Below, in pieces: positions 45,688 to 53,509 of a DNA stretch of 64,000 bases. A program made the translations under genes and the position numbers. The notes below the pieces were generated by a model, which worked only from the letters and a program-made list of their open reading frames with translations, had not been told where the DNA came from and searched no databases. The DNA lies in NCBI RefSeq assembly GCF_002140915.1, contig NZ_NGKU01000001.1:188302-252301 (forward strand). Direction: 5' to 3'. This DNA is from Candidatus Enterococcus testudinis. GTDB taxonomy: Bacteria; Bacillota; Bacilli; Lactobacillales; Enterococcaceae. Every line of letters begins with the position of its first letter. Position 1 is the stretch's first letter.

Positions 45688-46107
45688 ATGACCCATCAAG
45701 AAGCGGCGTTGCATGCATATATTGGTTTACTACGAACAGCCAATCAATTGGCACAAATGGCTAAAGCAGATGTCCGATGTTATGACTTGAATATCACTGA
45801 ATTTTCGGTCTTAGAATTATTGTATCACCGAGGAACACAAGCCACCCAAGCAATCAAAGAAAAAATATTGATCGCCAGCAGCAGTACAACCTATGTCATT
45901 GACCAGTTAGAGAAAAAAGGACATGTCAAAAGACAACAAAGCCAACAAGATCAACGCGTCAGTTTGGTGTCATTAACTGAGTCGGGGCACGCCTTGATTG
46001 AAGACATCTTTCCGACCCATGCCCAACAAATCGACCGTCGTTTCGAGAATGTGAGTAGTGAAGAATTAGCCACATTAAAAACCATTTTACGCAAAATCAT
46101 ACAATAG
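45688..46107 (+). CDS. mhqR: MarR-family quinone-responsive repressor (MhqR-like)
   Basis: A 139-residue MarR regulator. The winged HTH contains ITEFSVLELLYHRGTQATQA and SSSTTYVIDQLEKKGHVKRQ with the RRxxDQR-like wing QSQQDQRVSLVSLTE. It heads an operon of two ring-cleavage dioxygenase-like genes, a flavin reductase-like gene and an esterase, the same gene kinds MhqR controls in Bacillus. The preceding operator also fits. Start ATG 45688 has GAGGTG in front. Confidence 0.88.
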   Translation: MTHQEAALHAYIGLLRTANQLAQMAKADVRCYDLNITEFSVLELLYHRGTQATQAIKEKILIASSSTTYVIDQLEKKGHVKRQQSQQDQRVSLVSLTESGHALIEDIFPTHAQQIDRRFENVSSEELATLKTILRKIIQ

Positions 46108-46122
46108 AAAAGGGGACTTCAT

Positions 46123-47085
46123 ATGAGAACACAAGACCAATTAATAGGGATTCACCACGTGACAGCAATGACCAGTGATGTCGAAAGGAACTATCACTTT
46201 TTCACAGATATTTTAGGCATGCGTCTGGTCAAGAAAACCGTTAACCAAGATGACATCTATACTTACCATACATATTTTGCAGATGATATCGGTACACCAG
46301 GCACCACGATGACCTTCTTTGATTTTCCGCAAACATCAAGAGGCAGCAAAGGCACCAATTCGATTACGAGAACCAGTTTTCGGGTGCCAACAGATGCAGC
46401 ATTGGCTTATTATGCGGCACGTTTTGACACCTATTCAGTGAAGCATGAAGAGATCTCAACAGTTTTCGGGACAAAAGTATTGAAGTTTTGGGATTTTGAC
46501 CAACAAGCCTATCAATTGATCTCTGATGAACGCAACGAAGGTGTGGCAGCGGGGACACCTTGGAAAAAAGGACCAGTGCCAATGGCATTTGCCATCTATG
46601 GCTTAGGTCCTGTTGAAATCAGTGTCGCTTATTTTACGGATATGAAAGGGTTGCTGGAAAATGTGTTTGGGTTCCAAACTGTAGCCCAAGAAGCAGACCG
46701 CGCATTGTTGTCTGTCGGTGACGGCGGCAATGGTGGGCAGATCGTCTTGATTGAAGACACTGCAAGCCCACAAGCACAGCAAGGAGATGGAGAAGTCCAT
46801 CATGTCGCTTTTCGTCTCGCTGATCGCGCATCCTTGGCCGCATGGCAAGCAGTCTTTGATAACTTAGGCTTAGCCAATTCTGGCTATGTCGATCGTTATT
46901 ATTTTGAATCATTATACGTTCGTATAGGCCATATTCTATTTGAATTGGCTACCGATGAACCTGGATTTATGGGGGATGAGCCATATGAAACACTGGGGGA
47001 AAAGTTATCGTTGGCCCCATTTTTAGAAAATAAGCGCGACTACATCGAAGGCGCAATCACGCCCTTCAACACAGTTCGCCAGTAA
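46123..47085 (+). CDS. Ring-cleaving dioxygenase-like VOC protein (MhqO/MhqA type), first copy
   Basis: A 320-residue protein with two tandem vicinal-oxygen-chelate modules, one from about residue 8 (IGIHHVTAMTSDVERNYHFF) and one from about 150. Metal ligands would be His in GIHHVT, His in VHHVAFRL and Glu in ILFELATDEPGF. Homologues in the Mhq regulons of Firmicutes protect against hydroquinones and catechols by ring cleavage or thiol-dependent chemistry. It lies 15 bp after mhqR and is followed by a related gene. Confidence 0.88.
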   Translation: MRTQDQLIGIHHVTAMTSDVERNYHFFTDILGMRLVKKTVNQDDIYTYHTYFADDIGTPGTTMTFFDFPQTSRGSKGTNSITRTSFRVPTDAALAYYAARFDTYSVKHEEISTVFGTKVLKFWDFDQQAYQLISDERNEGVAAGTPWKKGPVPMAFAIYGLGPVEISVAYFTDMKGLLENVFGFQTVAQEADRALLSVGDGGNGGQIVLIEDTASPQAQQGDGEVHHVAFRLADRASLAAWQAVFDNLGLANSGYVDRYYFESLYVRIGHILFELATDEPGFMGDEPYETLGEKLSLAPFLENKRDYIEGAITPFNTVRQ

Positions 47086-47097
47086 GGAGCAATCGAT

Positions 47098-47994
47098 ATG
47101 CAACCCATCGAACATATTCATCATATATCAGCGATTGTCGGAGATCCTCAAGCAAATGTTGCCTTTTATCGTCAGGTACTCGGCTTGCGATTGGTGAAAC
47201 AAACGGTCAACTTCGATGATCCGTACACCTATCATTTGTATTATAGTAATCAGCACATCGAAAATGGCACGATCATCACGTTCTTCCCTTGGGCCAATGC
47301 CCATGCTGGTCGTGTCGGCAGTGGACAAGTAGGGCGCATCGCTTTTCGCATTCCAAAAGATAGCAGTGACTATTGGCGGGAACACTTGCGTCGATCAGGT
47401 ATTGCGGTTCAAGAGAGCACATTATTCAAGCAAAAAACGTTAGCACTTGCTGATACACACGATTTAGCTTTGGCATTAGTAGAGTCTGAAGAAACGGCAG
47501 ACACACCGGATATTTTGGGGTTCCATGGTGCCGTATTGCTTTCTGCACAACCCGCAGCTACGATGCAAACATTGACACATGATTTAGGTCTGCAGTTGGT
47601 CGAAGAAACAGAGACAAGCAGCCATTTTCTAACGACAGGTCAACAGCATCATGAAATTGTTGTTCCCCATCAAGCATTGCCAGCAGGTCGATGGGGTGTA
47701 GGTACAGTCCATCATATTGCTTGGTCCGTCCCAACGGATACCGCGCAAAAAGAGTGGCAAACTTATCTCCATGACCAACAGTATGGGGTGACAGAAATCA
47801 AAGACCGTCATTATTTCCATGCCATCTATTTCCAAGAGCACGGATCGATCGTATTTGAAATCGCTACACAGACACCAGGATTTTTAGTCGATGAACCATT
47901 GGAGACCCTCGGCGAAACACTCACATTACCACCGCAATTTGAAGCGCAACGAGCAGATATACTGGCACATCTGCCACAGCTAAAGATTGATTGA
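47098..47994 (+). CDS. Ring-cleaving dioxygenase-like VOC protein (MhqO/MhqE type), second copy
   Basis: A 298-residue double-VOC protein related to its upstream neighbour: both start with IHH, share FYRQVLGLRLVKQTVNFDDPYTYHLYY-like text and end in an FEIATQTPGFLVDEPLETLGE segment. The metal residues are conserved. The two copies have clearly diverged, so this is an old duplication, perhaps with different ring substrates. It lies 12 bp downstream of the first copy with AAGGAG before the ATG. Confidence 0.88.
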   Translation: MQPIEHIHHISAIVGDPQANVAFYRQVLGLRLVKQTVNFDDPYTYHLYYSNQHIENGTIITFFPWANAHAGRVGSGQVGRIAFRIPKDSSDYWREHLRRSGIAVQESTLFKQKTLALADTHDLALALVESEETADTPDILGFHGAVLLSAQPAATMQTLTHDLGLQLVEETETSSHFLTTGQQHHEIVVPHQALPAGRWGVGTVHHIAWSVPTDTAQKEWQTYLHDQQYGVTEIKDRHYFHAIYFQEHGSIVFEIATQTPGFLVDEPLETLGETLTLPPQFEAQRADILAHLPQLKID

Positions 47995-48016
47995 ATGTGA
48001 AAGAAAGGAGCAAGCG

Positions 48017-48622
48017 ATGCGAGAAATAGACCCAACAACTTTGACCCAAAGAGACAATTACAAATTATTGATTGGATCAGTGATTCCCAGACCGGTAGCG
48101 ATTGTCACAACGCTCTCTGAAGCAGGGGTGCTGAATATCGCCCCTTTTAGTTTCTTTTCGATCGTCAGTTCAGATCCTGCCATGCTCTCGATTGCTGTGC
48201 AACGGAAAAATGGTCAAGCCAAAGACACAGCCCGAAATTTGCTGGCAACCAATGAAGCGGTCATCCATATTTTGGACAAAGAAAATGTGGTGGCTGCGAA
48301 TCACACCGCCGCCCAATTGCCGCCTGAGACTAGCGAGTTGGATGCTTCAGGCTTTACGACTGTTCCTTCAAGCACGGTCGCTGTACCAGGTTTAAAAGAA
48401 GCCAAAGTTCGTTTTGAAACAAAATTGTATCAACATATTCCGATAGAAGCAGGCAGCCAAGCGGACCTGCTATTGCTGCAAGTGACGGCTTATCATATCA
48501 ATGAGGACATTTATCAGGACGGAAAAATAGATCCCGAAGGCTTGCAAGCCGTGAGCCGTTTAGCAGGCAATACTTACGCCAGCATCGGCGAGATGTTTGA
48601 CATCAAACGTCCAGATGATTAA
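48017..48622 (+). CDS. Flavin reductase-like domain protein
   Basis: A 201-residue FMN-binding protein of the flavin reductase-like family (DIM6/NTAB). It begins MREIDPTTLTQRDNYKLLIGSVIPRPVAIVTTLSEAGVLNIAPFS, where the RPVA-V-T and NxAPFS pattern is the family hallmark. It may reduce flavin for, or protect, the dioxygenases of the operon. I take ATG 48017 behind AAAGGAG, not a codon ten residues upstream that overlaps the preceding gene. Confidence 0.88.
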   Translation: MREIDPTTLTQRDNYKLLIGSVIPRPVAIVTTLSEAGVLNIAPFSFFSIVSSDPAMLSIAVQRKNGQAKDTARNLLATNEAVIHILDKENVVAANHTAAQLPPETSELDASGFTTVPSSTVAVPGLKEAKVRFETKLYQHIPIEAGSQADLLLLQVTAYHINEDIYQDGKIDPEGLQAVSRLAGNTYASIGEMFDIKRPDD

Positions 48623-48638
48623 AAAGGAGGTAGAGACA

Positions 48639-49238
48639 ATGAAGATGATCTATCATGCAGGACAACCAGATGCCCCAGTGTTGGTGTTATTGCACGGGAC
48701 AGGCGGCGACGAACATTCATTGATAGAAATCGGGCGCGCCCTTTCACCAGATGCATCATTGCTTAGTATCCGTGGCGATGTTATGGAGAATGGCATGCGT
48801 CGGTATTTCAAACGAGTCGCAGAAGGGGTATACGATGAAGCTGATTTGGCGCAGCGAGGGAATGTACTTGCAGCAGAGATGCAAGAAGCTGCTGAAACAT
48901 ACGATTTTTCGATGGAAAAAGTCGTACTGGTAGGCTACTCGAACGGCGCAAATATCGCGATTCGATTGTTGCTCACAGAAACCCAAATCTTCACCAAAGC
49001 GATTTTATACCACGCGATGTACCCTGTGAAGGAGTTGCCGACTACAGACTTATCTAAGACACGTGTCTTCATGAGTTTCGGGACCCATGATCCTATCGTG
49101 TCCCGCGCAGATGCCGCGTATGTCAAAGCGATTTTCATGGATCGTCAATCAGTGGTTACTGAAAGTTGGACACCTAGTCATCAATTGACGTATCAAGAAG
49201 TCGAGGCGTCGAAAGTTTGGTTAGCAGCACAGGTGTAA
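48639..49238 (+). CDS. mhqD: Carboxylesterase/phospholipase-like hydrolase (MhqD type)
   Basis: A 199-residue alpha/beta hydrolase: LLHGTGGDEHSL, nucleophile GYSNGANIA, acid in FMSFGTHDPIVS and His in TPSHQLTYQE. It is the last gene of the mhq-like operon and corresponds to MhqD of Bacillus, induced by quinones. Start ATG 48639 has a strong AAAGGAGG. The operon terminator follows directly. Confidence 0.87.
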   Translation: MKMIYHAGQPDAPVLVLLHGTGGDEHSLIEIGRALSPDASLLSIRGDVMENGMRRYFKRVAEGVYDEADLAQRGNVLAAEMQEAAETYDFSMEKVVLVGYSNGANIAIRLLLTETQIFTKAILYHAMYPVKELPTTDLSKTRVFMSFGTHDPIVSRADAAYVKAIFMDRQSVVTESWTPSHQLTYQEVEASKVWLAAQV

Positions 49239-49283
49239 AAAAAGCCATGTCCATAGAGAAATCTGTGGAGATGGCTTTTGGTG
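49238..49283 (+). terminator. Terminator of the mhq-like operon
   Basis: AAAAAGCCAT(GT)CC pairs imperfectly with GG(AG)ATGGCTTTT around a loop. It lies immediately after the mhqD-like stop codon. Confidence 0.75.
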
Positions 49284-49448
49284 TATCTAATGTCGATCAA
49301 TCATAATTAATTTGTAAATCCATGTTTATATGGCCAACACATTTGAACGGAGTATAGTATACAATATTTATATCACTAATAGTTTTTAAGGAAGGAAATC
49401 TTGATTTAGGCAACTATATATAAAAAAGGATAGAAAGGAGAACTATAC

Positions 49449-49763
49449 ATGGTAGATGAAGAAAAGAAAAAGCAAAAAGTTTTAAAGACACCCAAAAATC
49501 AACCGATTAAACGAATTACTCAAGAGGATATTGAGCAACTTAAAAATCAATTGGAACGGTTGTCTTCATGGACGCAACCATTGCAGTTGTTGGAAAGTTT
49601 CTTTGCTTATCAATCAATCCCTTTAAACAAAAAACAGATTATTCGAGAATTTTACGCACAGTCGGCAATTTATCTTAGCTTTAAAAAAACATTCCTTGAT
49701 GAAATCAATATTATGGACATGAAGCTACAAGAACTTGAAAAACGTGAAAAAGTTAAAATATAA
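49449..49763 (+). CDS. Small charged helical hypothetical protein
   Basis: A 104-residue, Lys/Glu-rich, mostly helical soluble protein starting MVDEEKKKQKVLKTPKNQPI behind AGAAAGGAG. No domain is recognised and no membrane segment or signal is present. Composition is more AT-rich than the mhq operon, which may indicate recent acquisition. It lies alone between the mhq terminator and a convergent oxidoreductase gene. Confidence 0.6.
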   Translation: MVDEEKKKQKVLKTPKNQPIKRITQEDIEQLKNQLERLSSWTQPLQLLESFFAYQSIPLNKKQIIREFYAQSAIYLSFKKTFLDEINIMDMKLQELEKREKVKI

Positions 49764-49815
49764 GTTGTAAGACTTGTTAAACGATCATCAGACATACATC
49801 AAAAGAACAAATAAT

Positions 49816-49860
49816 AAAACACTAGCTATTCGATAAGAGCACTTACCGAATAGCTAGCGT
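49816..49860 (-). terminator. Terminator of the NAD(P)H-binding gene
   Basis: CTAGCTATTCG and CGAATAGCTAG form an 11-bp perfect stem. The T-rich side is on the minus strand (AAAACAC read in plus), so it serves the gene starting at 50590. Confidence 0.75.
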
Positions 49861-49939
49861 GAAAGGATTCTTTCTAATCCTATTTAAAACCCACTCTTAT
49901 TCAAAAAATAAGTAGAATGAACAGCAATCAAATGACGTA

Positions 49940-50590
49940 TTACAAAGCCTCAATCGCTTCATCAATCGCAGTATCGCCATTGATCACTTCAAATTCTTTC
50001 CCAATTGTCTGGTCGTTTTCTAAAACGGCCATCAGCGTTGCAGCGACATCCGCACGAGAAATTGTGCCGTATTCGTTTCGCTTACCCACTTTTACTTTGC
50101 CAGTAGCCGAATCATCTGTTAGTCCGCCGGGATGAACGATCGTCCAATCTAAATCCGTATGGCTGCGAAGCCATTCATCTGCATAATATTTTGCGATGGT
50201 GTAAGATTGAAGGCTATTTTGTTTCAGTAGTTCTTCTCGGTCATTTCTAAAGGTGCTGACCATCACAAAACGCTTCACATCAGCACGCTTGGCCGCTTCC
50301 ATAGCTTTGACCGCACCATCTAAATCAACGGTGAAGATTTTGTCCAGTCCTTTCCCTCCTGCCCCAGCACTAAAAATAATCGCATCAGCACCTTCAGCAG
50401 CTTTGGCAATCTCATCGACAGAACTTGTCGCAATATCTAATAAAACTGTATCGATCCCTCTTTCTTCAAAGAAAGCGACTTGGTCAGGATTTCTGATCAA
50501 TGCCTTTTCATTGATTTCGCTGTGGGCTTTGGCTAAATCTGCAAAATGTTGTCCGACTTTCCCGTAAGCCCCAATAAATAAAACGTTCAT
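49940..50590 (-). CDS. NAD(P)H-binding oxidoreductase (YwnB/NmrA-like atypical SDR)
   Basis: A 216-residue Rossmann protein: MNVLFIGAYGKVGQHFADLA (GxxGxxG-like), VLLDIATSS, AIIFSAGAGGKG, and WTIVHPGGLTDD near the active-site region of atypical SDRs. It probably reduces a quinone or senses NADPH state. ATG 50590 has an AAAGGAGAATGACG leader. It is divergent from the MerR gene, 205 bp away. Confidence 0.85.
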   Translation of the reverse strand: MNVLFIGAYGKVGQHFADLAKAHSEINEKALIRNPDQVAFFEERGIDTVLLDIATSSVDEIAKAAEGADAIIFSAGAGGKGLDKIFTVDLDGAVKAMEAAKRADVKRFVMVSTFRNDREELLKQNSLQSYTIAKYYADEWLRSHTDLDWTIVHPGGLTDDSATGKVKVGKRNEYGTISRADVAATLMAVLENDQTIGKEFEVINGDTAIDEAIEAL

Positions 50591-50742
50591 CGTCATTCTC
50601 CTTTGTCTATTATGGATGTAAGTCACTGATTGAGAATCGCTGCTTCAATCAGATGCTGTTTCAAGCATAGCACGCTGAGGGAGTGGTGACAAATAAAGGA
50701 GTTACTAGTTTACAGTTCAGGCACCATTTTGTATATTACCGC

Positions 50743-50773
50743 TTGCCTTGGTGTGCACACCAAGGTTTATGAT
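50743..50773 (+). promoter_or_regulatory. MerR-type promoter with perfect palindromic operator
   Basis: TTGCCT (50743-50748) and TATGAT (50768-50773) are separated by 19 bp, the over-long spacing recognised by MerR proteins. The spacer holds the perfect 20-bp palindrome CCTTGGTGTGCACACCAAGG at 50746-50765. The downstream MerR gene should be autoregulated from it. Confidence 0.85.
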
Positions 50774-50794
50774 AAAGACAAAGGAGGCGACAGG

Positions 50795-51214
50795 ATGAAT
50801 ATCAAAAAAGCAGCAGCCATGTTTGACTTGAGTACAGATACCCTGCGTTATTACGAACGAGTGGGTGTGATTCCTCCCGTTCATCGCAACAACAGCGGCT
50901 ATCGGGAATATACGACCAATGATTTGAATTGGATTTATCTGGCAAAGCATTTGCGGTTGGCAGGGCTATCCGTTGAATCGCTAATTGAATTTGCACAGTT
51001 GGCGCAAGTAAGAGGTACACAAAATGTAGAGACTGCCCAAAAACAGATTCTGACTGAACAATTGGAAGAACTCGACAAAAAGTTGGCAGAAATGCAAGAA
51101 GTCAGAGCGTTGTTGCTATACAAAATCGATACCTATGATGATCATATTGCCAAATTCAAGGCGGGAGAGATGACCCCTGATACCATTGAAAAATTATGGG
51201 AGCGAAAGAAATAG
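50795..51214 (+). CDS. MerR-family transcriptional regulator
   Basis: A 139-residue MerR protein. The winged HTH starts MNIKKAAAMFDLSTDTLRYY and continues ERVGVIPPVHRNNSGYREYT, followed by the long dimerisation helix and a short effector tail. It has no Cys metal site, so the signal is likely organic or redox (YhdM/AdhR-like). Start ATG 50795 behind AAGGAGG. The same operator occurs before the aldo-keto reductase gene just downstream, its evident target. Confidence 0.88.
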   Translation: MNIKKAAAMFDLSTDTLRYYERVGVIPPVHRNNSGYREYTTNDLNWIYLAKHLRLAGLSVESLIEFAQLAQVRGTQNVETAQKQILTEQLEELDKKLAEMQEVRALLLYKIDTYDDHIAKFKAGEMTPDTIEKLWERKK

Positions 51215-51224
51215 TCGATTTTCC

Positions 51225-51255
51225 TTGCTTTGAAGTACACGCCAAGGTATAGGAT
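51225..51255 (+). promoter_or_regulatory. Second MerR-type promoter, before the aldo-keto reductase gene
   Basis: TTGCTT and TAGGAT are 19 bp apart, and the spacer TGAAGTACACGCCAAGGTA aligns with the MerR gene's own spacer at most positions (both contain CCAAGGT in the right half). It is imperfect in the left half, suggesting different affinity. Confidence 0.75.
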
Positions 51256-51288
51256 GAATAATCTAAGAAATAAAGGAGGAATTATTAC

Positions 51289-52155
51289 ATGAATACAATC
51301 ACATTAAACAACGGTGTACAGATGCCGCAACTAGGATTCGGAGTCTATCAAATTCCTTTGGCTGAGACCGCAGAAGCTGTGTATCAAGCAATCAAAGCTG
51401 GTTATCGTTTGATCGATACGGCAGCCATCTATGGCAATGAGAAAGAAACTGGGGAAGGCATTGATCGTGCCATCAAAGAAGGGTTGGTCACAAGAGAAGA
51501 ACTATTTGTCACATCAAAACTCTTCATTTTGCAAACGCCAGAAGAAACTGCTGCAGAAACGATCGTCCACTCATTGTCGGTCATGAACTTAGCGTATTTG
51601 GACCTCTATTTGATCCACCAACCATATGGTGAAGTGTATGGCGCATGGCGCGCCTTGGCAGCTGCGCAAAAGGCGGGTAAAGTCCGGGCCATTGGTATCT
51701 CTAATTTCAAATCTGCAAAAATGATTGAGTTTGTTGGGTTGACGGATGTGAAACCGCAAATCAACCAAATCGAAGTCAATCCATGGTATCAACGTGAGGA
51801 AGACCAAATATGGCATGAAAAATATGATGTGCAAGTCGAAGCTTGGGCACCCTTTGCAGAGGGACGTCATGATCTGTTTCAAAATCCGGAACTAGCGGCA
51901 ATCGGTCAACAATATGGCAAGACGGTCGGTCAAGTTGTTCTTCGTTGGTTGATGCAACGAGGGATCGTGGCATTGGCCAAATCAGTTCGGCCAGAACGCA
52001 TGGCCGAAAACATCGATATCTTTGATTTTTCTTTAACGGAAGCTGATATGAAACGCATCGCAGCATTGGACAAACAAGAATCGGCATTCTTTGACCACGA
52101 CGCACCGCAACAAGTCGAATGGTTCATGAACCGAATGTTGGATACGGAAAAATAA
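51289..52155 (+). CDS. Aldo-keto reductase
   Basis: A 288-residue NADPH-dependent reductase of the AKR5 type. The catalytic tetrad is visible as RLIDTAAIYGNE (Asp, Tyr), FVTSKL (Lys) and YLIHQP (His). The C-terminal cofactor segment ALAKSVRPERMAENIDIFDF is present. It probably reduces reactive aldehydes or diketones such as methylglyoxal. It is preceded by a MerR-type promoter and AAAGGAGG, and followed by an oxidoreductase gene in the same direction. Confidence 0.9.
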   Translation: MNTITLNNGVQMPQLGFGVYQIPLAETAEAVYQAIKAGYRLIDTAAIYGNEKETGEGIDRAIKEGLVTREELFVTSKLFILQTPEETAAETIVHSLSVMNLAYLDLYLIHQPYGEVYGAWRALAAAQKAGKVRAIGISNFKSAKMIEFVGLTDVKPQINQIEVNPWYQREEDQIWHEKYDVQVEAWAPFAEGRHDLFQNPELAAIGQQYGKTVGQVVLRWLMQRGIVALAKSVRPERMAENIDIFDFSLTEADMKRIAALDKQESAFFDHDAPQQVEWFMNRMLDTEK

Positions 52156-52239
52156 ATCCAGTAAAGCGATAGATCTGTTTATTTGATTAGGAAAAAAGCA
52201 ACGAAAGCATAGTAAGTAGAAGAAGGAGCTGGATAAAGG

Positions 52240-52860
52240 ATGATAAATGTACTGATTATCGGTGCCGGTGGGCAGATTCCCCGTTACTTGATTCCATTGT
52301 TGCAAGAACAACCAGCTATCACATTGACATTATTCAGCCGTCATGCTGCGCGCTTACCTTATGACGGTATGCGGAAAATCACCGGGCAAGCAAGCCACGT
52401 GCCAGATCTAGTTGAAGCGATGCAAGGACAAGACATTGTCTATATGAATTTTGATGACAAAAGGATAACCGAAGCGGTGATTGACGCCATGCACCAAACT
52501 GGCGTCAAACGCATCATTCAAGCGGGGGTTTTAGGCGTCTATGGAGAAGTAGCGGCACCTTTTTCTGCTTGGAATAGTCAGATGCTCGGACAGTCCGTTG
52601 CAACAAATCGCGGTATCGAAGCTCTTGAAGTAAGTGATCTCGATTATGTATACATGCGGATGACGTGGCTGTATAACGGCAGTCGACAAGAATATGTAGC
52701 CAGTCCAAAAGGCGAACCATTTCTCGGTGCGCAGATAACGAGACAAGCCATCGCACAGTTCGTAACGGATACGATCACCGGCAAGCGCCAAGATCACCGC
52801 GCCAGTATCGGGTTATGGGAACCAGGGTCAGAATACAAAGCAAAACCTGATTTTTATTGA
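52240..52860 (+). CDS. NAD(P)-binding SDR-like oxidoreductase
   Basis: A 206-residue Rossmann protein. It starts MINVLIIGAGGQIPRYLIPL (GAGGQI cofactor loop), with TLFSRHAARLPY as the NADP-phosphate region and VKRIIQAGVLGVYGEV. The family overlaps with NmrA/YwnB-type proteins and is related to the gene at 49940. Start ATG 52240 behind AAGGAG. It shares the MerR-controlled transcript with the reductase upstream. Confidence 0.82.
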   Translation: MINVLIIGAGGQIPRYLIPLLQEQPAITLTLFSRHAARLPYDGMRKITGQASHVPDLVEAMQGQDIVYMNFDDKRITEAVIDAMHQTGVKRIIQAGVLGVYGEVAAPFSAWNSQMLGQSVATNRGIEALEVSDLDYVYMRMTWLYNGSRQEYVASPKGEPFLGAQITRQAIAQFVTDTITGKRQDHRASIGLWEPGSEYKAKPDFY

Positions 52861-52895
52861 GACATTTATCCATACGGGTAGATCCATCGATTGTG

Positions 52896-52926
52896 TAGGA
52901 GACCAATAGCCACGGTCTCCTATTTT
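52896..52926 (+). terminator. Terminator of the MerR-controlled oxidoreductase pair
   Basis: TAGGAGACC pairs with GGTCTCCTA around AATAGCCAC and is followed by TTTT. Confidence 0.85.
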
Positions 52927-52969
52927 CAATGGAAAAAGCAGAAATATTGATCAAATAAGGAGGCTGGAT

Positions 52970-53494
52970 ATGGAATCCAATCAGAAATTGATCGCGTATT
53001 ACTCACGAACAGGCAATACAGCGGCTGTTGCCAAGTTGATTCAAGAAACAGTCGGTGGCAACTTGTGGCGAATCAAAACGGCCGAAGAACGGCCAAAAGA
53101 CTATGATGAAGAAGTAGCATTGAATCAGCACGAACAGGAACAGGGGCTATTACCAAGTCTGGATTCAAGCACCCCAGACTTTGATGGATACGAAATCATC
53201 TTTCTCGGTGCGCCGACATGGAATATAGCCTTACCACAAGCGGTCGTTGCATTTCTTGAGACGTATGATTTCTCGAATAAGATCATTGTTCCCTTCAATA
53301 CGCATGGCGGCTATGGATCAGGGACAGTCTTTACACAAATTCGGAAATATGCCAAACATGCAGAAATATTAAAAGGGTTCTCTATCCATGGTGGAGAAGA
53401 AAGGAACGGCGTGTTATTCGCCATTCAAGGGGATAAGGAACAAAAGACGATCCAAGCAATGCATAGATGGTTAGATACCATTGAGATCAAATAA
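52970..53494 (+). CDS. Flavodoxin
   Basis: A 174-residue FMN electron carrier. The phosphate-binding loop is YYSRTGNTAAVAKLIQE at about residues 10-26. The aromatic loop segment FLGAPTWNIALPQAVVAFLE and the PFNTHGGYGSG segment match long-chain flavodoxins of the PF12682 type. It could supply electrons to the neighbouring reductases. ATG 52970 behind AGGAGG; the MFS gene follows after 15 bp, so the two form an operon. Confidence 0.88.
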   Translation: MESNQKLIAYYSRTGNTAAVAKLIQETVGGNLWRIKTAEERPKDYDEEVALNQHEQEQGLLPSLDSSTPDFDGYEIIFLGAPTWNIALPQAVVAFLETYDFSNKIIVPFNTHGGYGSGTVFTQIRKYAKHAEILKGFSIHGGEERNGVLFAIQGDKEQKTIQAMHRWLDTIEIK

Positions 53495-53509
53495 GAAGAA
53501 GGTAATCAA

